Positions 1-10,809 of a DNA stretch of 64,000 bases are shown here, piece after piece. The DNA lies in the NCBI RefSeq assembly GCF_036898095.1, contig NC_090763.1:58058231-58122230 (forward strand). Direction: 5' to 3'. Within the stretch, counting starts at the first letter, position 1. Each line of letters opens with the position of its first letter. A program made the position numbers and the translations under genes. The notes beneath the pieces are model-generated. The model ran no database searches. It saw nothing but the letters and a program-made list of their open reading frames with translations, and was not told where the DNA came from. Origin of the DNA: Palaemon carinicauda. Taxonomy: Eukaryota > Arthropoda > Malacostraca > Decapoda > Palaemonidae.

Positions 1-479
1 TCGGTGTGAGGTGGTGTTACGCCTCTCATCCGTCTCTTCTGCTTCTTAGTGATGACCTCCTTTACCTTTACTGGGATAAAAGGTAAGTTGGCCATATAAG
101 GATCAGAAGGAATAGGACCTTCAGCACGAGATTGTGGTGGAGGTGATCTGCGCACTCTGTCTGCCGTCGAATTTCTTCTAGGGTCCTGACTCCCAACTGA
201 TGAACCTGACTAGAGTTCCAGGGGGATCCTAGGGGTTGAGGGTAAACAATAATGTTCGTCAATGTCTCTGAAAACCTTGAGGAGGAGAGAGGAGACAACC
301 GCTCTCTATAAGCCAAAGAGAAAAAGTGACTTTCAACGTTCCGTGAGTACATATACAGGTGGCTGTTCTGGGTAGGGTTACAACTCGCACCAAAAAATCA
401 AATTGGCTACCTTCCAGCTTTGCCGAAAGAATATCCATAATAAATAAAGTAAAGTTTGTTCATTTGTTGAACAAACCTG
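1..479 (-). mobile_element. 5' end fragment of a further DIRS-like element
   Basis: The stretch at about 395-470, read on the minus strand, resembles the inverted terminal repeats of the family 2 and 3 DIRS elements in this window: a run ending in TTTATTTATT followed by a core like CGGCAAAGCTGGAAGG, comparable to GCGAAGCTGAAAGG in family 2. Sequence 1-350 would then be its leader and gag start; its minus-strand frames are proline and serine rich, but I cannot place a gag domain. It abuts a YR domain of another element that breaks off at about 480, so it may be inserted in that element. The rest lies left of the window. Confidence 0.4.
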
Positions 480-660
480 GCTCAGGGCTGAGTAATAGCC
501 TTCCACTTCTGAGACCGAGAGGTGCTTCTTTTGGAGAAAAAAAAAAACAAGAAAATCAGCAGTTAGATGTAGAGGGCTCTGCCTTGAGAAGTAACCCTTC
601 TACAACCCTCATCACAGATGATGGTAGACATCTGCAGAGGACCAGAGGACCTTTATAGGT
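480..660 (-). pseudogene. Tyrosine recombinase N-terminal fragment (family 3)
   Basis: Minus-strand translation gives LLIFLFFFLQKKHLSVSEVE followed by GYYSAL. This lines up with the core-binding region of the intact recombinase at 29864-31042 (IADFLLYLRKERSLSAPTIK, then GYRSML). One stop lies just upstream and a T-run has expanded. The catalytic domain is missing because similarity ends at about 480. Confidence 0.6.
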
Positions 661-1870
661 ATCTAAACATCTTCACAGTCTCTCGCGAAAAGCCTTTGCT
701 TGGAAGAGATGTTGGATAGCCTCCACTTGTGAAGTGCAATAGACTCCATGGAGTGATGGTACCTCTGAAGGTAGGGCTGAAAGAGAAGAATGGGCCCAAA
801 GCTACAGTACTTATCTCAGCACCTCAACGAGGAGCATCAACAGAACTGAATACCATTTGGCGTGCAGCCACCTGGGAGCCACCAGGTATCCTGGGAGCCG
901 ATTTCGTGAACACTTTATTGATTAATTGGTTAACCAGGCAGAAGGGAGGAAAGGAATATGCTTCCAGGTTATGCCAAGGGTGTTGAAAAGCATCCTTGAA
1001 TGCTGCCGAAGTGTCTGGAATGGGAGAGCTGAACACTGGGAGTTTCCTGTTCAGCTGTGTGGCAAACAGGTCAATACCCAGTGATCCCCAAAGAGAAAAA
1101 AGCCTATCTGCCACAAAGACGTAGGAACCACTCAAAGCCTACAACCTGCCCCAGGTGACTAAGCATGTTTGCTAGTACATTCCTCTTGCTTGGAATGAAC
1201 CTCAGCCACTAGGAAAAATTGTGGTTCAGAATCACTTAACCGATTGCTGGTAAAGAAGCTATATGGAAAGTTTCTTATAAGAGGAAAGATATCCCAGAAG
1301 ACACTGCCATCCCCCAACCACAGGTTTCTTGCTTGAACAAGAACAGCTGTGCTACCTCTCTGAGCCTGCTGATGCAATCGTCTGATGGGAAGACTCTCGC
1401 TGCTGCTGTATTTGTTAGCATGGCAAGGTACGTGGGCATGAGGCTCTACTTTTCTAAATTTACCATGATCACCAGATCGCGACAAAAGAACAGTGCCTGA
1501 TCTCCCTCCTGAAGCAACTGCCTCTCAGAAAAGGCCAGGCCCAGCCAGTTGTCAAGATACCTCAACAGATGTATCTCATTCAAGTGCGCCCAACCTGAGA
1601 CCAGAGTAAATACTTACATACTTACATGAATACTTGGGAACAGTGAACAGTGCAAGGTACTGGGGTTTGAAATGGTAGACTTCCTCCTCGAGGACAAAGT
1701 GCATTTACTTTCTGTAGGACTGATAGGTGAGTACCTGGAAATACATGTCCTTTAGATCCACAGAAATAATTTAGTCTTCCTCTCTAATGGCAGACCACAT
1801 GGTACTGTACTTGCCATCTACATGCTGAATGGAGTTTGAGGAAAAAATGTTCAGTAACGAGATTTTAATG
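661..1870 (-). pseudogene. DIRS pol remnant: RT, RNase H and methyltransferase-like domain (family 3)
   Basis: At 824-1135 the minus strand encodes WGSLGIDLFATQLNRKLPVF and a downstream SFPPF motif, the methyltransferase-like segment that follows RNase H in DIRS pol. At 1545-1559 the RT catalytic box reads YLDNW, so the second aspartate of YLDDW is lost. At about 1440-1480 the VNLEK motif of the RT C-terminus is visible. At 1690-1850 a motif A equivalent (ISVDLKDMYFQV) is interrupted by stops. Frames shift repeatedly, so the gene is dead. Confidence 0.75.
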
Positions 1871-1879
1871 ACTGTTCTT

Positions 1880-3230
1880 CAGCCCACAGTCAACTCCTCC
1901 ACCAGGAAATGCAAACTCTCCCTGGAGAACTGTTGAACAACTTTGAGAGCATTATTCTCCTCCGTCGCTTTCAACTCTGCAGCTAAAGCCAAAGCATTCA
2001 GTAATTTTGGAGGGTAATTCTTGAACACCATTGGAGTACAAGTGAGGTGGTTAAAGATCTTTGAAGGGTAGGTAGTATCTGACCACTGACCAAAGGAATA
2101 AAACAACCCAATGTTCTGCTCAATGTCGTTGCCATGTTACCAATGGGATGACATGCAACCCGCACCCCCAACTCATGAAAGCGGGAGGAGGTGACTGCTA
2201 GTTTCAGTGTCCATACCTCCCTTCTTACCCCTCCTGTCCTACTTAACTGGTCGGGCTGGACATCAAAGGGTGGAGTAATGGAACATCTTGGTGCTTGGTC
2301 ACGGGTGGGAACTTCCACACAGGGAAACAACAGGGTACAGATGATTGCGCTCCCTACTGGTCGAGTGAGTGGGAATATCACTAGTGACCTGGGAAGGATA
2401 AGATCACATGAAGATAGTACATGAGGTGACCAATCGTGAGGAGATAAAATATCCATTACCAATCAGCTCAAGTAAGAGAATGTCTTATCAGTCATAAACA
2501 TGAGACCAATCTCTAGTGTCTTTCCCACCAGGTTCTCTATCGCACATTTGCAATGGAACCTTACCACAAGCCACCCTCTCTTCCTTTGGTACCAAAGTAT
2601 CTTTAAGGAGAGGGACTGAGGTGTACCTAAAGTGTCCCGGAGAAAGAAGACGAAAAGGGGGTTGTCTTTAATACTGATTAACAGTGGGCGTGCTCAGACT
2701 GGTACAAGGACTGACCAACAGTAGCACCTGTACCGAGATGACTTCCCTGGCTAGGTCAGTTCTCGGTACTTCACCATCTCTCTCACAAATAAGCAGGGAG
2801 AGATATGGAGTTGGTCATGCTGCTCCAGTTGATCGGTCTTCCTGGACTTCCTCTTAGAAGCAGCAGGGACTGAAAAATCTGATAAAGACAAGGCAGAAAA
2901 AGAGGAAGAAGAACTAGAAGAGGATGATGAGGCCACATGATTCTTCTTCTTGCAAGCCTTCTTTGGGGTGGAGGTCTTGGAGGCCAATGAAGATGCTCCC
3001 ACAGAGAATGAGGCTACAAGGTCCTCTTTGACAGCAGATGAGACCACATCAGCAGGTGCCACGCCCTCCAGCAAGGTGTAACAGGAGACAGGATAGTCAC
3101 AGAAGCAGCAGCTTCATAAATCCTAGTGGCAGCCAACATTTGCAGCAGCTCTCCTGCCAAAGGAGCATCAACGAAGCCCGAGGAAGGCCCTAATTTCTGT
3201 TGGTCCACATCAATGGTCTGTACAGCCACA
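1880..3230 (-). pseudogene. DIRS gag remnant (family 3)
   Basis: Position between the pol remnant and the 5' terminal repeat marks this as gag. Two overlapping minus-strand frames at 2751-3229 carry a stretch of the type GFVDAPLAGELLQMLAATRI and LLEGVAPADVVSSAVKEDLV, followed by a serine run and a lysine-rich patch. No zinc-binding cluster is left. The assignment rests mainly on position and weak similarity to DIRS capsid-like proteins. Confidence 0.5.
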
Positions 3231-3699
3231 GGAGACCCTCAACAAAATGGCAGAATAGTACTGTATTACTTCCACTAGGGGAAGGCAATACAGTACAGTA
3301 CTTCTGCTTTCCCTGAGGGTTTTGGCCAGGGAAAGCTGGATAGCTTCCCCTTACGAACTCTTCCAAAGGACCTAGCCCTAGAAAAACCTTAGGGGGACAC
3401 AGAAGGTCCAGAAATCCCAGAAGAAAAGGAGCTATAAAGTTTTTATGGCATCAGTTTTGGTTTACCAAAGTCGATTGTCAAGCTTCCCTCTTAGGCTTCG
3501 TCTTGGCAAACTCCACACAGCAGGAATCCATAGCTTGTACTAGCCATTTTAGGATAAAAGGCAGGTTTAGAAATAAACCTACCACATTTTTTACCCGGTT
3601 TACCTGGATACAACAATATGTCTGCATACTTATTCATTTATTCTGGAAAGAGAAAGAATGAAAAAGGCTAAACCTTTTTTGGGAGTCAGCTAGAGTATA

Positions 3700-3873
3700 T
3701 GTGCACTGCTTCCAGCTGAAGTCAAAAGTACTCATCTTGCCAAGTGGTGGGTGGGAGGGGTTCCTTGCCACCAGTCAATAGTTATAACTATCCCATTAAA
3801 TTTTAACAGCTATTCCAGCTTTGCTGAAGTCATATTCCTATTAAAGGACAATGGTTCTATTTGTGTAAGAACA
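3700..3873 (-). repeat. Right inverted terminal repeat, family 3 element
   Basis: The reverse complement begins GTTTGTTCTTACACAAATAG and contains ATGACTTCAGCAAAGCTGGA and TGTTAAAATTTA. The same order occurs directly at 37122-37200, the left end of the second family 3 copy. Confidence 0.65.
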
Positions 3874-4197
3874 AACTATCATGTAGTCACTAGATACCAT
3901 TGAAAGTTCATTATGTTGATAGTTTTTGAGCTGATAATTATTTCAGAGATAATCTGTTGGGAAATAAAGTGCAAAAATATGAAAATTGAAACAATATAAG
4001 GTACAGTACACATAATAAAGAATTAACAGGGTGGCATATTCTGCTGTTTTCTGTACTGTACCAATAATAAATTTTGAGCCACACAATTTAATTGGCATGA
4101 GACCAACTTGAAAAAGAAAATTAAAGTATTGTACTGTAATTGAAATAAGCTGGAAAACCATGAATCCAGCATTTAATTACTCTCCTTGTCATTTCAG
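3874..4197. other. Intron sequence upstream of a host exon
   Basis: AT-rich DNA between the end of the family 3 element and the splice acceptor at 4196-4197. No gene or repeat recognised apart from simple AT richness. Confidence 0.6.
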
Positions 4198-4356
4198 CCA
4201 AAGATCGAGCAGTCCAGCATCAGGCACTGACATGCACAAGAGCCTGCCACCAGACATCAGGATGCCATACATTTGTCATAAGGGGAGACGAGTGCTATTT
4301 GACATCATTTGATGCCTGCAAAAATGCTGGGAAAAGATTTCTTTTGGAGTGGGAAG
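4198..4356 (+). CDS. Internal exon of a secreted cysteine-rich protein gene, PAN/Apple-like
   Basis: This 159-nt exon lies between a pyrimidine-rich acceptor ending TTTCAG (4192-4197) and a donor AAG|GTAAGA (4357). It carries two bases of a split codon, 52 codons and one base, so it is a symmetric phase 1-1 exon, as is usual for shuffled extracellular modules. The protein has C-x3-C-x5-C followed by an F two residues later and then C-x-L, which is the core spacing of PAN/Apple domains (carbohydrate- or protein-binding extracellular modules). It splices in frame to 13164-13655. A signal peptide must lie in exons left of the window. The domain call is from pattern only. Confidence 0.75.
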
Positions 4357-5435
4357 GTAAGATACAGAACTGATCAAACTAAAAGGATATTTAAATGGGG
4401 TCCCTACAAGCATCTGGAAGGAGAAAAGTTAGATCAAGTAGTGGGTAATGGAATAAAGTATTATCCAAATAAAGGCTTCTTCTTGGACAGATCATGCTTA
4501 TTTGGAAAAATAATTTTCATGGTTTCCCTCCTTTGAAAATTTCAAGGAATAGGTCTGGTTAACCAATTTAACGAGTCAATTTGTATCCCTTGTTCTCGAA
4601 AATTGACCTTTACCAAAATCCTTAGACCTTTGAACTGACTTAGCTCATAACCAACTTTTACCCAGTATGTTGATATTTTTAGTTTTGGTCCAATTAAACT
4701 ATATCCTATGAATAACATTACCCATTTTCCCTTTTCAATTACGACATATCCCATGTACTACATCAAACAAAATGAATAAATTTCTGGAAAATTGGATAAA
4801 AATGCAAAAATAACTGCACTAACCATTTAAATTGGCCTCCTGCAGATATATACCTCCTACTATTGTGCAAGAACTTTGGAGTGCAGTACTCCCATCTTCC
4901 CAGGATATCTTGATAAATCTCCATTTTTCTGATCATCTGTATAGCTTCAAAAAGACAGGACCTTCTGTGAACCTTTCCTATCATTTTTAATATCATATCA
5001 ACCCCACTAGATTTCAACCTAGTCACGGCATCTCATATTTATTCTATGAATACTTACTTAGGTTCAGATTGCTTGATCCAATAAATATTCTATTCCTATT
5101 ATCCCAAGCAATTGAATCAACTATCTGCTTTATTCTCAGTCTCATAAATCACAGGCTTTTAAGATGTAAGCCTATCTTCTTTATAATTTAGGTTTAACAC
5201 TCTTTGTGCATGCCTTTCTTTTGTAGCTTTCCTTCAGGCTTGGATTATATGAGCTGGTCATTCGTCCTATCAGCTTTTGCCTAAAAAACATACACATGCA
5301 CAATAATTACTTATGATAAACATGAGCAAATATAAAATTCAATAATTTTATATTTGATTTATCTGAAAGTAAACTAATAAAATAAACTTTGTAATGAGTG
5401 AATAATGTCAACCATATTCAAGCAATATCACAATT

Positions 5436-5466
<31 letters not shown>

Positions 5467-5700
5467 CAACGAAATAACAGCCATACAATTGATACTTGTA
5501 AAAATTACCATGCCTTTTTATACGATCAATTTCCTGCACAGTATCTTAGTTCACCTACATAAAATAGAGTATTTGATATAGTAATCTATTCTCTCTTATT
5601 CATTCTATGATTATGAATTTATGAACATATATTGTAACAATATTATGAATAAACATTACATGGTTTGAAGTCTAGCTTGTTCCTATTTAAGAACCTTGAA
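4357..5700. other. Intron DNA with a poly-A tract
   Basis: First 1.3 kb of the intron between the exons at 4198 and 13164. AT-rich, with no open frame resembling a known protein. A 27-base A run lies at 5440-5466. Confidence 0.7.
5440..5466. repeat. Poly-A tract
   Basis: Uninterrupted run of about 27 A. It may be the tail of a very old retroposed sequence, but no body can be recognised beside it. Confidence 0.9.
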
Positions 5701-5900
5701 AAAATGTTATTTTCATTAGTAAAATAAATTTTTGAATATACTTACCCGGTGATCATATAGCTGTCAGCTCTGCTGCCCGACAGAAAAACCTAAGGACAAA
5801 ATACGCCAGCGATCGCTATACATGTGGGGGTGTACATCAACTGCGCCATCTGTCGAGCAGGTACTCAAGTACTCCATGTCAACACAGAACCAATTTTCTC
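5701..5900. repeat. Left ITR of DIRS copy A
   Basis: Starts AAAATGTTATTTTCATTAG and ends CAATTTTCTC. From about 5748 it is the inverted copy of 11972-12126; I see one difference (T at 5830 against G in the partner). It contains the palindrome AGCGATCGCT. The outer 47 bases are not in the other ITR but reappear, complemented, in the ICR. Confidence 0.93.
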
Positions 5901-5950
5901 CTCGGCCCACTGGGTCTCTATTGGGGAGGAAGGGAGGGTCCTTTAATCTA

Positions 5951-6039
5951 TGATCACCGGGTAAGTATATTCAAAAATTTATTTTACTAATGAAAATAAC
6001 ATTTTTCAATATTAAACTTAGCCGGTGATCATATAGCTG
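5951..6039. repeat. Internal complementary region (circle-junction template) of copy A
   Basis: The first half (to about 6000) is the reverse complement of the left element end and the second half is the reverse complement of the right element end, joined at AACATTTTTCAATATT. This is the DIRS ICR thought to template circularisation of the cDNA. Confidence 0.9.
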
Positions 6040-6444
6040 ATTCACACCCAGGGGGGTGGGTAGAGACCAGCATTACATGTTGACATTATTATGAGCTAAG
6101 TATTTTGTATTTCATTTTAGCAGTTATTCAAAATAACAAACATAAAATAAATAAGTACCTGGTAAGGAAGTCGACTTGAACAATTACTCTGCCTTTTTAA
6201 GTACGTCTTCCTTACTGAGCCTCGCGATCCTCATAGGATGCTGAGCGACTCCTAGGGGCTGAAGTATGAAGGGTTGCAACCCATACTAAAGGACCTCATC
6301 AAAACCTCTAATCTAGGCGCTTCTCAAGAAATGACTTTGACCACCCGCCAAATCAAGTAGGATGCGAAAGGCTTCTTAGCCTTCCGGACAACCCAAAAAC
6401 AATAATAAAACATTTCAAGAGAAAGATTAAAAAAGGTTATGGAA

Positions 6445-7887
6445 TTAGGGAATTGTAGTGGTTGAGCCCTCACCCACTACTGCACTCGTTGCTACGAATG
6501 GTCCCAGAGTGTAGCAGTTCTCGTAAAGAGACTGGACATTCTTAAGATAAAAAGACGCGAACACTGATTTGCTTTTCCAATAGGTTGCGTCGAATATACT
6601 TTGCAGAGATCTATTTTGTTTAAAGGCCACGGAAGTTGCGACAGCTCTAACTTCGTGTGTCCTTACCTTCAGCAAAGCTTGGTCTTCCTCATTCAGATGG
6701 GAATGAGCTTCTCGTATTAACAGTCTGATAAAATAGGATAAAGCATTCTTTGACATAGGCAAAGATGGATTCTTAACTGAACACCATAAAGCTTCAGACG
6801 GGCCTCGTAAAGGTTTTAAAATAGAACTTAAGAGCTCTTACAGGACATAAGACTCTTTCTAGTTCATTTCCAACCATACGATAAGTTTGGAATATCGAAC
6901 GATATTGGTCAAGGCCGAGAAGGCAGCTCGTGTTTGGCTAGAAAACCAAGTTGTAGAACATGTAGCCGTTTCGGATGAGAATCCGATGTTCTTGCTGAAG
7001 GCATGAATCTCACTGACTCTTTTAGCTGTGGCTAAGCATATCAGGAAAAGAGTCTTAAAGGTGAGATCTTTCAGGGAGGCTGATTGTAGCGGTTCGAACC
7101 TGTCTGACATAAGGAATCTTAGTACCACGTCTAAATTCCAACCAGGTGTAACCAAACGACGCTCCTTCGTGGTCTCAAAAGACTTAAGGAGGTCCTGTAG
7201 ATCTTTATTGTTGGAAAGATCTAAGCCTCTGTGACGGAAGACTGATGCCAACATGCTTCTGTAACCCTTGATAGTGGGAGCTGAAAGAGATCGTTCTTTC
7301 CTCAGATATAAGAGAAAGTCAGCTATTTGAGTTACAGAGGTACTGGTCGAGGATACGGATACTGACTTGCACCAGTTTCGGAAGATTTCCCACTTCGATT
7401 GGTAGACTCTAAGGGTGGATGTTCTCCTTGCTCTAGCAATCGCTCTGGTTGCCTCCTTCGAAAAGCCTCTAGCTCTCGAGAGTCTTTCGATAGTCTGAAG
7501 GCAGTCAGACGAAGAGCGTGGAGGCTTTGGTGTACCTTCTTTACGCGTGGCTGACGTAGAAGGTCCACCCTTAGGGGAAGTGTTCTGGGAACGTCTACTA
7601 GCCATCGAAGTACCTCGGTGAGCCATTCTCTCGCGGGCCAGAGGGAAGCAACTAGCGTCAACCTTGTCCCTTCGTGAGAGGCGAACTTCTGCAGTACCTT
7701 GTTGACAATCTTGAATGGAGGGAATGCATATAGATCTAGATGTGACCAATCTAGTAGAAAGGCATCTATATGAACTGCTGCTGGGTCCGGGATTGGTGAG
7801 CAAAATATTGGGAGCCTCTTGGTCATCGAGGTTGCGAAGAGATCTATGGTTGGCTGGCCCCAGGTGGCCAAAGTCTCTTGCATACAT
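6445..7887 (-). pseudogene. Tyrosine recombinase pseudogene (copy A)
   Basis: The N-terminal and central part (within 6859-7620) retains the core-binding region and AKRVSEIH with the first catalytic arginine. The C-terminal part (6445-6762) retains RTHEVRAVATS and the tyrosine in FASFYLKNV. The parts are in different frames, and the stretch between them (about 6763-6960) carries changes that join the sequence wrongly. The residues W-x9-Y seen in copy C are still recognisable (YWKSKSVFASFY). Expected product in an active copy: integration of the circular cDNA. Confidence 0.85.
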
Positions 7888-8538
7888 CCTTGTGGAGGGT
7901 CCATTCTGTTGGAATTATTTGTCCCTTCCGACTGAGACAATCTGCCATGACATTCAAGTTGCCTTGGATGAACCTCGTTACTAGTGAAATGTCTAGACCT
8001 TTTGACCAGGTGAGGAGGTCCCTTGCGATCTCGTACCATGTCAGAGAGTAGGTCCCTCCTTGCTTGGAGATGTACGCCAAAGCCGTGGTGTTGTCCGAGT
8101 TCACCTCCACCACTTTGCCTTGAAGGAGAGACCTGAAGCTTTTCCAGGTCAGACGTACTGCCAGTAGCTTCTTGCAGTTGAAATGCATTGTCCTTTGACT
8201 CGAGTTCCATAATCCCGAGCATTCCCTACCGTCTAATGTCGCACCCCAGCCTACGTCCGATGCGTCCGAGAAGAGAACGTGGTGGGAGTCTGAACAGTCA
8301 GGGGAAGACCCTCTCTAAGGTTGATATAGTCCTTTCACCAAGTCAGACCAGACTTTATCTTTCCGGAAACCGGGATCGAGACCGCTTCTAGCGTCTTGTC
8401 CTTTTTCCAGTGAAAAGCTAGATGGTATAGAAGAGGACGGAGGTGTAGTCTTCCTAGTGACACAAATTGATCCACGGATGACAGTGTCCTTACCAGACTC
8501 ATCCACAGCCTGACTGGGCAGCGTTCCTTCTTCAGCAT
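7332..8538 (-). pseudogene. RNase H and methyltransferase-like pol remnant (copy A)
   Basis: Minus-strand frames at 7844-8188 hold RNase H motifs (KKLLAVRL, VEVNSDNTTALAYISKQGG, NVMADCLSRKG). The frame at 7332-8222 holds TIDLFATSMTKRLPIF and YAFPPF, the methyltransferase-like part. At 8315-8538 the RT thumb/connection region survives; unlike copy C it has a serine codon (TCA) where C has TAA. RT palm motifs A-C are absent because of the internal deletion at about 8560. Confidence 0.85.
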
Positions 8539-8539
8539 C

Positions 8540-10807
8540 TTCTGGATGGATAGCAGGGCTGGGGGTTGATCGTCTTGTTCAGCAACGTCCTCATCAGAGG
8601 GTTCCTCATCCGAAACTGATGAGGAAACGGCAACGGAGTGGGCAACGTCTGACTCGCTGAATCCGGTCGCACTGGTGGATGCGTGACGGAGCCGGACGCA
8701 ATATCATGGTACTGCTGCACAGTCTGTGAACTGTCAACAACCATGGGTGCGCGAGGAAGTACAGCGTCAACCCGAAACTGTCTAGACTGTCTGGGTTGTG
8801 CAGTCAACACCCTACCGGGTTGCTGAGGTTGACGCACTGCGTCACAACAAGTCACCTCTGCTGGTTGTTGAACGTCTTCCTAGTGAAACACTGAACGTCA
8901 ACAACCACCTCCGAGCGTCGCTTAACGTCAACGTGCGACTGGCAACCCACACTGGGTCGCATCGGTGGAGGAACCACCTCAACTGGCAGACGCGAGTAGG
9001 ATACCTCAGCGTCAACAGGGCGCACAACCAACCGGTTGGAAGGTTGTTGGCCAGAAGGTTCTTCTCCGTATTTAAGTCCTCTATCAAGGACACAAGCTTG
9101 GACTGCATGTCTTGCAGCAAAGCCCATTTAGGGTCTACGGGAGCAGGTGTGGCAACAGACGGGGTTAGCGACTGAGGCGGAACCATTTACCATCCCTGGA
9201 AGCCTTGTTATGTGTGACATAATAGTACAGCAAAACTTCAAAGGCTCGACAAAAGTTGAGAAGTTGACCTGTAAACAACTTGGAGCGTCTCCTGGCTAGG
9301 CGCCAGGGCGAGTCTACCAGAATTGAGAAGTCTACCTGGGCAGAGGCATGAACTCCCAAGCCGAGAACTTCTCTCGTGTCCTATCAGACTCTCGCTCTAT
9401 AAGCCAGTTTAAAAGAAGGGAAATGAAAGGCTGTATCCCTAAAACTCCTCCTGGTGCAAAAACCAGTCGCCTAGCCAACGTAACGCTCTCTAGGAGAGCG
9501 AGAGAGCACTAGCTTAACAACAACGGTTTCGAAGTAGCTAGGCCTAGTGTAAGTACTGACGTTAGGCGAACGAGGAGCAGCAGTTACAAGATCCGGACGA
9601 AGATCCTTAAAAAATCATCATGATGTAATTAAAGTCCATAGGAGGCTAAGCAGCTTAAGGCTCCTCTCCAAATGACAGAGTCCTCAAAGGAATATCAGTA
9701 GGAGGGAGAACAGCACTTTCTCATCTACAGGAACCTTGTCCGAGAAAAGCTAGGTTATCTCAGTGAGGGTCTCACTGGTGCATTAGCAGCAGACCAGAAG
9801 GCAACGTTATGTAACTGCTTGACAGTCTGTGAACTGTCAACCACAACAGGTGCGTGAGGACATACAGCACTGGTGCATTAGTAGTAGACCAGAAGGCAAC
9901 GTCATGTAACTGCTTGACAGTCTGTGAGCTGGCAACAACCATAGCTGTGTGGGGAAGCCTCTACTCCTGACTGACTAGTCTGCTGCGGGCGAGTAGCGGT
10001 AACCACAGTGGGTTGCGGAGGTTGAAGCACAGCGTCAAAACAAAGCAACTTAACTCCACCCTCCTGTTGTTGTGGTAACTCGCGAACGTCAACGGAGGGT
10101 AGCGTGCGTCTGTGAACGTCAACGTGCGGCTGGCAGGGTACACTGCGCATGGATGGTGGAACTCTCACAGGCGGAGAGCGGGAGCAGGTAGCGTCAGCGT
10201 CTACTGTACGCACAACCGTGGTTGGTTGTAGGCTAACGGGTGCAGCGTCAACCTTCTCCGCACGATACTCCTGCATAAAAGATGCTAACTGTGTCTGCAT
10301 AGACTGTAGCAAAGACCACTTAGGGTCTACAGCAGCAGGTGCGGCAACAGACGGTGTTACTGCCTGTTGCGGTACCGCTTTGCCTCTCTTAGGAGGTGTG
10401 CAGTCATCGGAAGACTGCAGCGAGTCCGAACTGACCCAGTGGCTACACCTGGGCCGTTGGACTTGCGCGGAAGGGACCGACTTGCGCTTAATAAGCTGCG
10501 AGACCTTGGTCCAAGGTTTCTTACGAGAAACCTCTTCCGCAGACGAGAAGTAAATGGGCTCTCTCGTCTTTGTGTGGGTGGGGCGATCTTGGGTAGATAC
10601 GCCCGAAACCACGGAGGGAAAAACGTCTGTTCGTTGATCAAGGCCTGACGAACCCATAAGTCGTTCGACATTACTTCTCCCCTGGGCTTGGGAGCTTGCA
10701 AGAGGTCCCGGACTAGGTGAACGACAGGCACGAACAGACGAACCCTCGGACGCAACACTGTAACACTTTGCGCATATCACTTTATCACTGCGATTTTCTG
10801 TTTGCAC
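8540..10807 (-). pseudogene. Truncated gag remnant with internal duplications (copy A)
   Basis: The frame at 9902-10807 contains SSVRACRSPSPGPLASSQ and further stretches found in the gag of copy C, but begins with a new short N-terminus (MQTENRSDKVICAKCYSV) and lacks the cysteine cluster. The proline/valine-rich middle is partly repeated: a block of about 90 bp at 9781-9870 recurs at 9872-9955. At 8540-8860 the segment before the deletion joint is kept. It could only make an aberrant capsid protein. Confidence 0.75.
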
Positions 10808-10809
10808 TT

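Larger units (their letters stand above)
480..3873 (-). mobile_element. Family 3 DIRS-like retrotransposon, decayed, 3' part missing
   Basis: Read on the minus strand, this runs from a right-hand terminal repeat (about 3700-3873) through gag, RT, RNase H/methyltransferase-like sequence into the N-terminal part of a tyrosine recombinase that stops at about 480. The terminal repeat matches the left end of the copy at 37094 (shared core of the type CAGCAAAGCTGGAA and TGTTAAAATTTA). The coding regions carry many stops and frameshifts, so this is an old, inactive copy. The order gag-RT-RH-YR and the inverted termini are diagnostic of DIRS elements. Confidence 0.75.
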
